A DNA stretch of 64,000 bases from Saliterribacillus persicus (GTDB taxonomy: Bacteria > Bacillota > Bacilli > Bacillales > Amphibacillaceae): NCBI RefSeq assembly GCF_003337485.1, contig NZ_QPJJ01000002.1, positions 186,001-250,000 of the forward strand, given 5' to 3'. The first letter of the stretch is position 1. Each line of letters begins with the position of its first letter. A model generated the notes under the pieces. The model was not told where the DNA came from, did not search any database, and saw nothing but the letters and a program-made list of their open reading frames with translations. Made by a program: the position numbers and the translations under genes. Shown here piece after piece: positions 1-9,134 of the stretch.

Positions 1-486
1 ACTCCTAGAGGCGATCATATCGGTGTTCTCTTAGGTGTAATCGTTGCTACTGCAGTCTCTTTCTTAATCGCATCGTTCATTTTGAAAACTGGCAAGCAAG
101 AGGAAGAAGATTTAACAGATGCTACAAGTAAAATGGAAGCTATGAAAGGGAAGAAAAGTTCTGTGTCTGGAGCATTAAGTAACGAAGAAGCAGCGAAACC
201 AGCTGGTGAAGTAAATAAAGTAGTCTTCGCTTGCGATGCTGGAATGGGTTCTAGTGCAATGGGCGCCTCATTACTTCGCGATAAGTTTAAAAAAGCGGAT
301 ATTAATATTGACGTTACCAATAAGGCAATCAATGATTTACCAAACGACGCCGACATTGTTATTACGCACAAAGACTTAACGGATCGTGCAAAAGCAAAGC
401 TTCCAGCTGCGCAGCATATTTCAGTAGAAAATTTCTTGAACAGCCCGAAATATGAAGAATTAGTAGAATCTTTAAAGACTAAGTAA
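1..486 (+). CDS. mtlA: PTS mannitol transporter EIICB, 3' part
   Basis: This is the C-terminal part of the mannitol-specific PTS permease; the reading frame is open from base 1, so the gene starts outside the window. The first ~30 residues are the last membrane helix of the EIIC channel. An acidic, lysine-rich linker follows, and then a complete EIIB domain of about 90 residues. The EIIB phosphorylation site is the cysteine in FACDAGMGSSAMG (codon at 232-234). EIIB passes phosphate from EIIA (mtlF, 2.4 kb downstream) to mannitol during uptake, giving mannitol 1-phosphate for MtlD. A hairpin terminator lies directly after the stop, so mtlR appears to be transcribed partly from its own promoter. 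Identity is secure from the EIIB motif and the mtlR-mtlF-mtlD neighbours. Confidence 0.93.
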   Translation, partial: TPRGDHIGVLLGVIVATAVSFLIASFILKTGKQEEEDLTDATSKMEAMKGKKSSVSGALSNEEAAKPAGEVNKVVFACDAGMGSSAMGASLLRDKFKKADINIDVTNKAINDLPNDADIVITHKDLTDRAKAKLPAAQHISVENFLNSPKYEELVESLKTK

Positions 487-493
487 GAACAAT

Positions 494-531
494 GAGCTAT
501 CTCTTTGCTAAGGCAGGGAGGTAGCTTTTTT
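494..531 (+). terminator. Rho-independent terminator after mtlA
   Basis: A 9-bp stem (495-503 with 518-526, one G-T pair) is followed by a T run at 525-531, eight bases after the mtlA stop. It should reduce read-through into mtlR. Confidence 0.8.
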
Positions 532-638
532 AACTAATAAGAAAGGTTAAAAAACTACCGGACTTTAGAATAAGTAAAAGTAAGTCCTTCTAAAATGATG
601 TCAACTACTCCTTTGCCGAAATTACATCAACCTCTAAT

Positions 639-668
639 TGCTTTATAGGTTTATCAACCGTTAGAATA
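639..668 (+). promoter_or_regulatory. possible sigma-A promoter for mtlR
   Basis: TTGCTT and TAGAAT are spaced by 18 bases, about 85 bases ahead of the mtlR start and after the mtlA terminator. The match to consensus is only moderate (4/6 and 5/6), so this is a suggestion. Confidence 0.3.
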
Positions 669-750
669 AGAGTATAGAAAGTTTTATTTTAATTTTGTCA
701 ACAATAGAAACAGGCTTACTTTTGACTCAAGAGATGAGGAGGTGGAATGC

Positions 751-2856
751 TTGTATATATCCGGAAGAGAAAGAAAGATAATCGAAACACTTCTAGCCCA
801 AACAGATGCCATTACAATTCGACAACTAGCAACAGAGTTAGATGTTAGTGAACGAACCGTCCATCGAGACTTGAAAAACGCAGAAGAGATTTTGCATGAT
901 TATGAATTGGCTATCGAGAAAAGGTCCGGCGTTGGAATCCAGCTTGTTGGCGAAAGCGAGAAAAAACAACAGCTTAAGCTAGCCATTTTTCATGTCGAAC
1001 ATACGGATTATACACCGTTAGAAAGACAAGCGTTAATTCTCTCTACTTTACTTGAAGCAAAAGAACCTATAAAACTATACGCATTGGCAGATGATTTAAC
1101 TGTTACGATTGCAACAGTGAGTAACGACCTCGATGGCTTAGAAAATTTGCTTGCTAAGTACAAATTAAATCTGGTTAGAAAACGGGGATACGGGGTTAAA
1201 ATTGAAGGAGCGGAATCAAATAAACGGTCCGCTATCAGCTATTTAATCTCCAAGCATGTGAGCGAATCAGATGTCATCACCCTGATTAAACGAAATATTG
1301 AAAAACAATCCCAACAACAGACAGATACCATTTCCAATCGCTTGTTGGGACTTGTAGACCAAAGCAAATTAGCAGTCATTGAACAAACGATCGACAGGGT
1401 AAGAAAAAAGTTACCATATGAATTAGCAGATAGCGCATACGTCGGGTTAGTGGTCCATTTAGCTCTAGCACTAGAAAGGTTGCATAAGGGTGAAAATATT
1501 CAATTTGATCCCACCTATTTAGTAGAATTAGAAGGCAATAAAGAGTACGATATTGCCGCAGATATCCTAAAAGAACTAGAGCAAGTGTTTCAAATCGAAA
1601 TTCCAGAAGATGAAATTGGCTATATCACCATGCACTTACTTGGAGCAAAATTACGATATGACCATGGCTATTTACTCGAAGAATCATCGATGGACATCGC
1701 TTATAAAGCAAAAGCACTGATCGAATATGTGAGTATAAAACTAGATAAAGACCTGTTTTATCAGGAATATATCATGAATGATTTGGTTGCACACTTAAAG
1801 CCGGCAATTTATCGACTGCAACAAGGAATGAATATAAAAAATCCCTTAGCAGAAGAAATTGAAACGGATTACGTGGAGCTATTTACGATTATCGAAGAGG
1901 CTGTAGCGGAGACCTTTCCAGGCGTCTACTTCCCAAGAGAAGAGGTAGCATTTCTAGTTTTGCATTTTGCTTCCGCTTTATTGAAACTAGAAGAAGATAT
2001 TTCATTAAAAGCATTGGTGATTTGCTCAAGCGGGATTGGAACCTCTAAGATGCTAGCTTCAAAAATTAGTCAGCAATTTCAGGAAATCACCGCAGTAGAC
2101 AATTATTCTTTATTTGAATTAGAGTCATTAGATAAATCCAGTTATGATTTAATTGTCTCTACTGTACCGATCAAAAATATGGAGGGGAAATATATCCTTG
2201 CTTCCCCTATTTTGACGAAAACGGATATCCACCATATTAAACGCACCATAAGAAAAATTAAAATGACAAATACCATACAAAGAAAAGAATTAGTAAAAGA
2301 GAAAACCATACCTGCTTTAAATAAACAGGAATTTATCAAAAAGCTGATAAACATGAAGCAGTATTCGACCGCCATCTTATCTATTTTCGACCAATTTAAG
2401 GTTTACCCACCACAAGAAAATATACAGTTAGAAAGTGCTTTATCCCATTCCTGTGAACTGCTACATCAGCAAGAATTAATTACAGATAAACAGGAATTAG
2501 TCACACAGCTGATAAAAAGAGCTGACATTGGTGGATTGGGAATTCCTGGTACATCACTTGCTTTATTTCATACACGAAGCAATCAAGTAAAGAAAGCTCA
2601 CTTTTCCATTCACCCCCTAAAACAAGCCATCCTCATTGATGGCATGGATGGGAGTCAAATGGAGATGAAAAATTTATTATTAATGATTTCACCAGTCGAA
2701 GCAGATGAAGCAACACTAGAAATCCTAAGTTTTATAAGTGGTTTACTGATAAAAGACGAAGACAATATGGTACTATTTCAGACCCAAGACGAAGAAAAAA
2801 TTCGAGATTATTTAGCGGAACAATTACATGTGTTTTTACATGAAAAAATTAATTAA
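751..2856 (+). CDS. mtlR: Transcriptional activator of the mannitol operon, MtlR type
   Basis: A PRD-containing activator of about 701 residues that responds to the phosphorylation state of the PTS. Domains in order: N-terminal DeoR-like helix-turn-helix (LDVSERTVHRDLKN), a second HTH region, PRD1 and PRD2 (each with its conserved histidines, for example VGLVVHLALA and AFLVLHFASA), an EIIB-like domain with the cysteine in VICSSGIGTSKM (near residue 425), and a C-terminal EIIA-like domain with histidine in LALFHTRS (near residue 605). In the family, HPr/EI phosphorylation of PRD2 activates, while EIIA/EIIB phosphorylation represses when mannitol is absent. I chose TTG at 751 because AGGAGGTGG ends 5 bases before it; the in-frame GTG at 742 lies inside that ribosome binding site. 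The order mtlA-mtlR-mtlF-mtlD matches the Geobacillus arrangement. Confidence 0.92.
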   Translation: MYISGRERKIIETLLAQTDAITIRQLATELDVSERTVHRDLKNAEEILHDYELAIEKRSGVGIQLVGESEKKQQLKLAIFHVEHTDYTPLERQALILSTLLEAKEPIKLYALADDLTVTIATVSNDLDGLENLLAKYKLNLVRKRGYGVKIEGAESNKRSAISYLISKHVSESDVITLIKRNIEKQSQQQTDTISNRLLGLVDQSKLAVIEQTIDRVRKKLPYELADSAYVGLVVHLALALERLHKGENIQFDPTYLVELEGNKEYDIAADILKELEQVFQIEIPEDEIGYITMHLLGAKLRYDHGYLLEESSMDIAYKAKALIEYVSIKLDKDLFYQEYIMNDLVAHLKPAIYRLQQGMNIKNPLAEEIETDYVELFTIIEEAVAETFPGVYFPREEVAFLVLHFASALLKLEEDISLKALVICSSGIGTSKMLASKISQQFQEITAVDNYSLFELESLDKSSYDLIVSTVPIKNMEGKYILASPILTKTDIHHIKRTIRKIKMTNTIQRKELVKEKTIPALNKQEFIKKLINMKQYSTAILSIFDQFKVYPPQENIQLESALSHSCELLHQQELITDKQELVTQLIKRADIGGLGIPGTSLALFHTRSNQVKKAHFSIHPLKQAILIDGMDGSQMEMKNLLLMISPVEADEATLEILSFISGLLIKDEDNMVLFQTQDEEKIRDYLAEQLHVFLHEKIN

Positions 2857-2871
2857 AAGGAGTGCATGATC

Positions 2872-3306
2872 ATGGCAAAAGAAATTTTAACGAAGGATAA
2901 TATCGTATTAGGTGCACAATTATCAAACAAAGAAGAAGCAATTCGTTTTACCGGAAACATTTTAAAGGATAATGGATATGTGGAAGCAGCATATGTAGAA
3001 AAAATGCTAGAAAGAGAAGAAGTAACTTCCACCTATATCGGAAACCAAGTAGCGATTCCACATGGTACAGAGGATGCCAAAAAAGCCGTGCAGGAAACTG
3101 GATTATCTGTTGTTATCACCCCAGAAGGCGTAGATTTCAACGGGAATACCGTAAACATTTTAATCGGAATTGCGGGTAAAGGTGATGAGCACCTAGAGAT
3201 TTTATCAAAAATTGCATTGGTTTGTGCCGAGGAAGAAAATATTCAAAAATTAATTGAAGCAGAATCGAAAGACGATGTACTTGAAATTCTAGGAGGCGTA
3301 AACTAA
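2872..3306 (+). CDS. mtlF: PTS mannitol-specific EIIA
   Basis: A cytoplasmic EIIA of 144 residues that relays phosphate from HPr-His to the EIIB cysteine of MtlA. The active-site histidine lies in AIPHGTEDAKKAV near residue 64, in the usual PTS_EIIA_2 fold context. ATG at 2872 is preferred over the in-frame ATG at 2866 because it lies 9 bases after the AAAGGAG ribosome binding site; the other ATG is only 3 bases away. The gene starts 15 bases after mtlR and abuts mtlD, so the three are almost certainly co-transcribed. Confidence 0.93.
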   Translation: MAKEILTKDNIVLGAQLSNKEEAIRFTGNILKDNGYVEAAYVEKMLEREEVTSTYIGNQVAIPHGTEDAKKAVQETGLSVVITPEGVDFNGNTVNILIGIAGKGDEHLEILSKIALVCAEEENIQKLIEAESKDDVLEILGGVN

Positions 3307-4458
3307 ATGCGCGCTGTACACTTTGGAGCAGGAAATATTGGCAGAGGATTTATTGGTGCATTATTAGATCAATCCGGTTATCATACCACCTTTGTAGATG
3401 TAAATAAGACGATAATTGATGAGATTAATGAAAAGATAAACTATCGTGTTATCCTAGCTGATGAAAATAAGCAGGAGCAAATTGTAAAGAATATATCAGG
3501 TATTGTCAGTAGTGATGATCCGGAGAAAGTCATCGAAGCGATAGTCGAAGCGGATATTATTTCAACCGCTGTTGGTCCACATATTTTACCGTTTATTGCA
3601 GAACTTTTAACGAATGGTCTGCGCAGGAGACTTATAAGCAATGCTGAACCCGTCAACATTATCGCATGTGAAAATATGATCGGTGGTAGTACATTACTAA
3701 AAGAGAAAATTTTTGATCATCTAAATGAAGATGAAAAAGTGCTTTTTGAGCAATCATTTGGGTTCCCTGATTCCGCAGTAGATCGTATCGTGCCGAATCA
3801 AACGAACGAAGAATTATTAACTGTATCGGTTGAACCCTATTATGAATGGGTAGTAGATGCATCAAAAATAAAAGGCGAAAAGCCAGAAATTACTGGTATC
3901 ACGTATGTCGACGACCTATTACCCTACATTGAGCGTAAACTATTTACCGTTAATACGGGACACGCAGTAGCTGCTTATACAGGTTACCATTTCGGTTATC
4001 CAACGATTCAAGCTGCAATGGAAGCAAATGAAGTAAAAGAGATAGTACGAAATGCACTTAGTGAAACAGGCGATGTGTTAATTAAGCTGTACGGATTTGA
4101 TAAAAGCATCCATCAAAACTATATTGATAAAATTCTAACTCGCTTTTTAAATCCGTATATCTCGGATGAAGTCACTCGAGTAGCACGTGGTCCACTACGT
4201 AAATTAGGAGCGAAAGATCGTTTTATTCGTCCGGCATCCTTGTATACGGAACAATTTAGTAAAGCTCCTGAAAATCTATCTAAGGCGATTGCCGCTGCCC
4301 TTGTCTTTGACTACGATCAAGACGAAGAAGCTGTGAAACTGCAAACCTTAATAAAGGAAAAAGGGTATGAAGGAGCACTTAAAGAAGTATCTGAATTAGA
4401 CTCAACGCATCCGTTGACCAAGCAAGTTTTGCAGGAAGTTGAAAAAATTCAAGCATAA
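3307..4458 (+). CDS. mtlD: Mannitol-1-phosphate 5-dehydrogenase
   Basis: A 383-residue NAD-dependent polyol dehydrogenase that converts mannitol 1-phosphate to fructose 6-phosphate, feeding glycolysis. The N-terminal Rossmann motif is HFGAGNIGRGFIG. The C-terminal half carries the family lysine/histidine region around RKLFTVNTGHAVAAY, which supplies catalysis and substrate binding. Length is normal for the family. ATG directly follows the mtlF stop, with AGGAGG 10 bases upstream inside the end of mtlF, so translation of the pair is coupled. A strong terminator follows, which closes the operon. Confidence 0.95.
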   Translation: MRAVHFGAGNIGRGFIGALLDQSGYHTTFVDVNKTIIDEINEKINYRVILADENKQEQIVKNISGIVSSDDPEKVIEAIVEADIISTAVGPHILPFIAELLTNGLRRRLISNAEPVNIIACENMIGGSTLLKEKIFDHLNEDEKVLFEQSFGFPDSAVDRIVPNQTNEELLTVSVEPYYEWVVDASKIKGEKPEITGITYVDDLLPYIERKLFTVNTGHAVAAYTGYHFGYPTIQAAMEANEVKEIVRNALSETGDVLIKLYGFDKSIHQNYIDKILTRFLNPYISDEVTRVARGPLRKLGAKDRFIRPASLYTEQFSKAPENLSKAIAAALVFDYDQDEEAVKLQTLIKEKGYEGALKEVSELDSTHPLTKQVLQEVEKIQA

Positions 4459-4468
4459 TCAAGCAATT

Positions 4469-4513
4469 AAGCCAAGATGCTCTTGTGTTATAAGAGTGAT
4501 CTTGGCTTTTTTA
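4469..4513 (+). terminator. Rho-independent terminator of the mtl operon
   Basis: A 10-bp stem AAGCCAAGAT / ATCTTGGCTT has a further CTCTT/AAGAG pairing inside the loop and is followed by a run of T. It starts 10 bases after the mtlD stop. Confidence 0.9.
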
Positions 4514-4638
4514 ATAAAATAAGTATAGAGTTTATCTCCTTCTAATCCTATAATGGTATTAAAACTATGAATTAACTAAACCCTAATTTTATTGTGGCGC
4601 AATTGAATTATAAAATTCTATTGAATAGAGTGTGACTT

Positions 4639-5109
4639 ATGAATCGGAATTGGGAACTTTTTAAAGGGTACACCTTTAGCTTTAATAGAATGGCCTTATT
4701 AATATTTTTCATCATTATGATACCAAATTTTTATTGGTTCATTGTTTCGGCACCCAATGACATTCTAAAGAGTGACTCTGTAACACCAATCATAGATACA
4801 ATTGCTACCATCACCCAAATACTAATGATATTTGGCTTAGCCTTCATCAGAAACAAGAAAGCCACAATATTCCGATTTAACTCTAATTGGATAGTGATGG
4901 TGTTAATTTGTTGTTTAGCTTATTATGTAGCGTGGATTATCTATTACCAAGGAATTATACAACCTGTTATTATCTTATCGCTATCTTTATTTCCCAGTTT
5001 GGCGTTTTTGTTCTATGCCATTGACAGGAAAAATTGGGTTGTAGTCATGTTTGCGATAACCTATACTATCTTGCACCTTATATATGGAATCATAAATTAT
5101 ATTATGTGA
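4639..5109 (+). CDS. Hypothetical membrane protein
   Basis: A protein of 156 residues that I do not recognise. It has a short polar N-terminus (MNRNWELFKGYTF) and about five hydrophobic segments, near residues 18-36, 52-70, 83-103, 106-125 and 132-153, with short loops. No catalytic motif is visible. No clear ribosome binding site precedes the ATG (only GAGTGTGACTT), so the start is uncertain. It stands alone between the mtl terminator and a convergent chemoreceptor gene. Confidence 0.6.
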   Translation: MNRNWELFKGYTFSFNRMALLIFFIIMIPNFYWFIVSAPNDILKSDSVTPIIDTIATITQILMIFGLAFIRNKKATIFRFNSNWIVMVLICCLAYYVAWIIYYQGIIQPVIILSLSLFPSLAFLFYAIDRKNWVVVMFAITYTILHLIYGIINYIM

Positions 5110-5196
5110 AAATTTAGAGAAAAAGAGATTTTCTATCACCAAAAATTGCTTCATAGGTTTTTTTGCACAGAAGTTAGAATTTCCACAGTAATTTAT

Positions 5197-5235
5197 CAAA
5201 AAAACCTAACAAATAGCAAAACTATCTGTTAGGTT
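5197..5235 (-). terminator. Terminator of the chemoreceptor gene
   Basis: On the minus strand, AACCTAACAGATAG and CTATTTGTTAGGTT pair around a 5-base loop, followed by seven T. It lies 9 bases after the stop of the gene at 5244-6089. Confidence 0.88.
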
Positions 5236-5243
5236 GATTTATA

Positions 5244-6089
5244 TTATAACTCGAGTGCATACTGCTTTAATTCTTTACTCATCGCTTCAATCTCATCAAT
5301 GAAGGAAGAAACTTCTTCTGTAGATAAAGCTTGTTCTTTACCAACAGCAACTACTTTTTCTACCAAAGACTGGATTTCAGTTATCGAACTTTGCATCTCT
5401 GTTAAGGTATTACTTATTTTTTCTGTAGAATTCACGGTTTCATTGGATAACTTTCGTATTTCCTTCGCTACCACGTTAAAACCTTTACCCATTTCCCCTG
5501 CCCTTGCAGCTTCAATGGAGGCATTTAAACCAAGAATATTAGTCTGATTAGCAATATTTTTAATAAAACGAATTACTTCATCTGTATTCTTCATACCCTC
5601 AGCAGCATGATTCGATTCTTCTAAAAGCGTCTCACTAATCTTAGAAAGACCTTCAGCCCCATTGGAAATATCAGTAATTCTAGTATTGGCTTGAGTTAAA
5701 GAGGAGAAAATTTCATCAGATATGTGTTTTAATTGTCTCTCATTTTGTTCTTGCACTTGAATCGCAATAGCTCCAACTACTTCGCCATCCTCTATGATAG
5801 GAAAAGCAAGTCCAGTGAAAGGAAAGCCGAAAAATTCTGCTGGTACCTCTTGTCTTATTTCTCTCTTAAAATTAATGCATTCAGCTAATGGTTCTTCTGG
5901 ATTTATTAATGTTCCAGCTTCTACTTTTAAGTCTATTTTCCTACCTGGATAATACATCAACCACTGTTCTGTGTTTGTTAAACCAATACCCATGTCAGGT
6001 AGCATGCGATGTAAGACTGGAATTACTTGAATGAAGGGTTGTAAAGCACTTGATTGTTCAGTCATTTCTTTAGTTGAGATGGAAGTCAT
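5244..6089 (-). CDS. Soluble methyl-accepting chemotaxis protein, YfmS-like
   Basis: A 281-residue chemoreceptor without membrane segments. Residues ~1-110 form a sensor-like N-terminal part (ending near [20 protein letters not shown]). Residues ~115-281 form a short methyl-accepting signalling domain containing the conserved hairpin tip ([21 protein letters not shown]), which contacts CheA/CheW. Length and layout match Bacillus subtilis YfmS. Ligand is unknown; the N-terminal fold suggests a cytoplasmic signal. GAGGTAA precedes the ATG by 4 bases. The gene is monocistronic with its own terminator, far from any chemotaxis operon in this window. Confidence 0.82.
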   Translation of the reverse strand: MTSISTKEMTEQSSALQPFIQVIPVLHRMLPDMGIGLTNTEQWLMYYPGRKIDLKVEAGTLINPEEPLAECINFKREIRQEVPAEFFGFPFTGLAFPIIEDGEVVGAIAIQVQEQNERQLKHISDEIFSSLTQANTRITDISNGAEGLSKISETLLEESNHAAEGMKNTDEVIRFIKNIANQTNILGLNASIEAARAGEMGKGFNVVAKEIRKLSNETVNSTEKISNTLTEMQSSITEIQSLVEKVVAVGKEQALSTEEVSSFIDEIEAMSKELKQYALEL

Positions 6090-6417
6090 TATGTTACCTC
6101 ACTTATCGTTTTTAGATTACGTAAATATTGAAATGATGATCAACACTTATTTTAATTATAATGTAAGCGATCACCTTTTACAAAGTATTTCGAACTATAT
6201 ATTAATCTTTTTGTCCTATATGGATCTATCTTTATATCTATTTTTATATTTTTCATGCTAATCCTGACTATTTTTGTCGATTGTCCATGATTATTTTAAT
6301 CATAAATTATAATTAGTGGTATTAAAGGACTAACAAAGAGTATGAGAATGTAAAAAATCAAATTAGGGAAATTCTAATTTATCATTAGGTTAAAATCTAG
6401 GAAGTGGTGAAGGTTTT
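6090..6417. other. Intergenic region between divergent genes
   Basis: These 328 bases of very AT-rich sequence lie between the chemoreceptor and the DUF4260 gene. It must hold both promoters, but no convincing -35/-10 pair or inverted repeat could be assigned. Confidence 0.4.
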
Positions 6418-6765
6418 TTGAATAAAATTTTATTGCACATTGAAGGGTTTGTGGTACTGCTATTATGTATTTATTTTTACTTTTATCTGCAATTTAGTTG
6501 GATTATATTTATAATTTTATTACTCGCACCCGATCTATCAGCACTTGGATACTTAAAAAATAACAAGGTAGGTTCGATAATTTATAACCTATTCCACACA
6601 TATAGTCTTCCCTTAGCAATAATCATCTACAGTAATTTGATTCCGAATGATACTTTGTTAATGATTATCTTAATTTGGATAGCGCATATCGGGATGGATA
6701 GAATGTTTGGCTATGGATTGAAATATCCGACAAAATTTCAAGATACGCATCTTAATCGCATCTGA
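6418..6765 (+). CDS. DUF4260 family membrane protein
   Basis: A 115-residue integral membrane protein with three to four hydrophobic helices. The family signature is visible: APDLSALGYLKNNKVGS, then NLFHTYSLPLAI, then IAHIGMDRMFGYGLKY and a terminal DTHLNRI. The conserved Asp, His and Arg residues suggest a ligand- or proton-handling site, but the function of DUF4260 is not known. The TTG start is preceded by GTGAAGG. The gene is monocistronic. Confidence 0.78.
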   Translation: MNKILLHIEGFVVLLLCIYFYFYLQFSWIIFIILLLAPDLSALGYLKNNKVGSIIYNLFHTYSLPLAIIIYSNLIPNDTLLMIILIWIAHIGMDRMFGYGLKYPTKFQDTHLNRI

Positions 6766-6971
6766 TTATAATTCAATTAACAGGCGAAATTCTTTAAAAC
6801 ACAACCACTCTCTCGCTAAGAACAATATAAAAAAGCATGGAAAAAATTAAATTGTCCGCAACTTTCCATTTTAAAATTAACTCAAATTAGCAACCTAATA
6901 ATTTTTCTTTAATTTTTTTACAAGAACATATTCTCCTATGATATGCTTTATTGAAAAAGGAGAAATTTACC

Positions 6972-7511
6972 ATGGAAGTAAAAAACGAAAAGGAACTGTT
7001 GCTACAGAATAATGAAGAAAATTTCAAATCATTGCTTAAGATAATTCAAGCCGTTCCTAGCAAGAAGAGAAAAAATTCGATTGAAACTCAAGAAAGAGAT
7101 AAGAATTTTCGTGATGTATTAATGCATCTTTATGAATGGCATGCAATGCTCGAGAGATGGTATAGAGAAGGGATGGATGGAGATATTCCTTTTATGCCAG
7201 CTCCCGGCTATAAATGGAGGTCTATTAAGCAACTTAACATACTAATTTGGGAAAACTATCAAGATGTAACGTTGAATCAGGCTATTAAAAAATTGAAGCT
7301 AAGCCATGAAAGAGTTATGGAACTAATTAATTCACATTCCAATGAGGAAATCATCACGAAAAAATATTATAAGTGGACAAAAACAACCAATCTGCACACT
7401 TATTTTGCGGAAAATACCTTCAAGCATTACAGTTGGGCTATAAAAAAATGTGAGGTAATTGCAAAGTACATTAAAGAAGAGAACAAGGGACAAATGATAA
7501 ATCACCAATAG
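6972..7511 (+). CDS. ClbS/DfsB family four-helix bundle protein
   Basis: A 179-residue soluble all-helical protein resembling the ClbS/DfsB (DUF1706) group of the DinB-like superfamily. Visible hallmarks are the early helix ending LMHLYEWHAMLERWYREG, the PAPGYKWRS segment, and a late TFKHYSWAIKKCE helix. Some relatives protect against genotoxins, such as colibactin via ClbS; most are uncharacterised. ATG at 6972 is preferred because AAAAAGGAGAAA lies 8 bases ahead, whereas the upstream in-frame TTG at 6951 has no ribosome binding site. Confidence 0.75.
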   Translation: MEVKNEKELLLQNNEENFKSLLKIIQAVPSKKRKNSIETQERDKNFRDVLMHLYEWHAMLERWYREGMDGDIPFMPAPGYKWRSIKQLNILIWENYQDVTLNQAIKKLKLSHERVMELINSHSNEEIITKKYYKWTKTTNLHTYFAENTFKHYSWAIKKCEVIAKYIKEENKGQMINHQ

Positions 7512-7582
7512 TTTTTCTATTTATTGAATTAGTTAGATATTAGTTATTTTAAAAAGAATAGGCCTTCAAAGGAAAGGAGTGC

Positions 7583-8056
7583 GTGATAAAGTTGTCATAT
7601 ACGTTTAGTGTGATAACCCAGAAACAAGCAGAAGATATTGCTTTTAATTGGCATTACGATGGTGACTACTCTTTTTATGATATGGAGGCTGATACAGAAG
7701 ATTTAAATGAATTTATAGACCCAGACGAACGAGGGAATTCAACATTTGCTGCAACAAAAAATAATGAATTGGTTGCTTTTTTTAGTATAAGTGAAGTTGA
7801 CAGAAAAACGATTGAGATTGGTTTAGGAATGAGACCCGATCTAACAGGAAAAGGCAATGGATTTGAATTCGTAAGAGCTTGCATTACCTTTATTAAATCA
7901 TCGTATAAGCTTGAAACGATCAAATTATCAGTTGCAACTTTTAATAAACGAGCAATAAAATTATACAAAAAAGTAGGATTTAAAGAAGTAGAGTCATTCT
8001 TACAAGATACAAATGGAAGTACGTTTGAATTCTTGAAAATGGAATATAAATGTTAA
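7583..8056 (+). CDS. GNAT family N-acetyltransferase
   Basis: A 157-residue acetyl-CoA-dependent acetyltransferase. The acetyl-CoA binding region is visible as LGMRPDLTGKGNGFEFV (motif A, Q/RxxGxG-like), followed by the C-terminal motif B with NKRAIKLYKKVGFKEV. The N-terminal half carries WHYDGDYSFYDM, common to a subgroup of RimI-like enzymes. Substrate cannot be read from sequence. AAGGAG lies 3 bases before the GTG at 7583 and 12 before TTG at 7592, so the start is ambiguous by three codons. Confidence 0.82.
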   Translation: MIKLSYTFSVITQKQAEDIAFNWHYDGDYSFYDMEADTEDLNEFIDPDERGNSTFAATKNNELVAFFSISEVDRKTIEIGLGMRPDLTGKGNGFEFVRACITFIKSSYKLETIKLSVATFNKRAIKLYKKVGFKEVESFLQDTNGSTFEFLKMEYKC

Positions 8057-8135
8057 AGCAGATAAAAAGTTTTAAAATGTTTCAATACACGTTGAAAGGG
8101 TTATGCAAAGAGTACATAGGAAAGGTGGCATACAA

Positions 8136-8510
8136 ATGAAAATATTCTTCCGTACACTTTATTCGATACTCTTACTTGGAGCCGGCATCTTTCATTTTAT
8201 TCATGAAAGAAGCTTCCGCAAAATTGTTCCTCCAATACTTCCCTTTCGTAAAGCGATTGTACTTATTACGGGTGTTTTTGAAATGATCTTTTCTGTATTG
8301 CTTTGGGTGAAAAAAGGACAAGATATCACTCGAAAACTTTTAGCTTTCTTTATGGTTGCTATTTTTCCAGCAAATATTTATATGACAGTGAATAAAATAT
8401 CATTTAATCCGGAAAAACCAATAAGTCCTTGGCTTCTATGGCTCCGTTTACCTCTTCAGATACCTCTAATTATTGGTGCTTTAAAGCTAGGAAAAAAGGA
8501 TAGCAAGTAA
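8136..8510 (+). CDS. DoxX-like membrane protein
   Basis: A membrane protein of 124 residues with four hydrophobic segments arranged as in DoxX-type proteins (LGAGIFHFIHERSFRKIVPP, then FRKAIVLITGVFEMIFSVLLW, then ANIYMTVNKISF, and a final LRLPLQIPLIIGALKL). The role of small DoxX proteins in Firmicutes is unclear. The ATG at 8136 is supported by AGGAAAGGTGG 7 bases upstream; an in-frame ATG at 8103 lacks such a site. It may be co-transcribed with the preceding GNAT gene. Confidence 0.72.
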   Translation: MKIFFRTLYSILLLGAGIFHFIHERSFRKIVPPILPFRKAIVLITGVFEMIFSVLLWVKKGQDITRKLLAFFMVAIFPANIYMTVNKISFNPEKPISPWLLWLRLPLQIPLIIGALKLGKKDSK

Positions 8511-8596
8511 TTTTTTAACGAATGTGTGGTATATTTTTCTTGCAGCCAGATTATCCGCGGAGCAACAAAAACGATTAATCTTAGGAGGCAAAAATT

Positions 8597-8980
8597 ATGA
8601 AAATCGTTGTTACCAGTCTATTTGTAGATGATCAAGAAAAGGCACTAAAGTTTTATTCCGAAATCCTGGGTTTTGTTAAAAAGCATGACGAGCCAGCAGG
8701 AGAATATAGGTGGATAACACTCGTTTCGCCTGGAGATGAAGGAGGTACAGAGCTTTTGCTCGAACCTAATAACCATCCAGCTGCCCAAGCATATCAAAAG
8801 AAAATCTATGAAGATGGTATACCAGCAACCATGTTTGAAGTTACAGATGTTCAGAAAGAGTATGAAAGATTAGTGAAGCACGGCGTGAAATTTACGATGG
8901 AACCGACAAATATGAACGAATTTACATTTGCAATCCTCGACGACACATGTGGCAACCTTATTCAGATCATACAGAAATAA
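8597..8980 (+). CDS. VOC family (glyoxalase-like) protein
   Basis: A 127-residue single-domain vicinal oxygen chelate protein with two beta-alpha-beta-beta-beta units. The first unit (IVVTSLFVDDQEKALKFYSE) and the second (TMFEVTDVQKEYERLVKHG) are clear, and the closing strand is DDTCGNLIQIIQ. Metal-binding positions appear partly altered (ELLLEP keeps a Glu), so it may be a binding protein or a lyase-type enzyme of unknown substrate. AGGAGG lies ahead of the ATG. Confidence 0.82.
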   Translation: MKIVVTSLFVDDQEKALKFYSEILGFVKKHDEPAGEYRWITLVSPGDEGGTELLLEPNNHPAAQAYQKKIYEDGIPATMFEVTDVQKEYERLVKHGVKFTMEPTNMNEFTFAILDDTCGNLIQIIQK

Positions 8981-9046
8981 CACTATAATTAATTAGTAGC
9001 CTTAACTTTTTGTATTCTGGCGATTTAATTCTCATTACAGAAAACC

Positions 9047-9088
9047 TTTATGCTAATCCTGTATTCTTTCTGTCAGGGTTAGCATAAA
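9047..9088. terminator. Hairpin between convergent genes
   Basis: A 15-bp inverted repeat (9047-9061 with 9074-9088, one G-T pair) lies between the VOC gene and the convergent permease gene. The T tracts are short on both strands, so it is a probable but imperfect bidirectional terminator. Confidence 0.6.
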
Positions 9089-9134
9089 GTGTAATAAAAA
9101 TTAGAGATGTAACAACTTCCTCAATATCTTTTGT

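Noticed and set aside
3441-3659. Minus-strand open frame inside mtlD
   Set aside because: It lies fully inside a strong gene, without start signals; it is a shadow of the coding frame.
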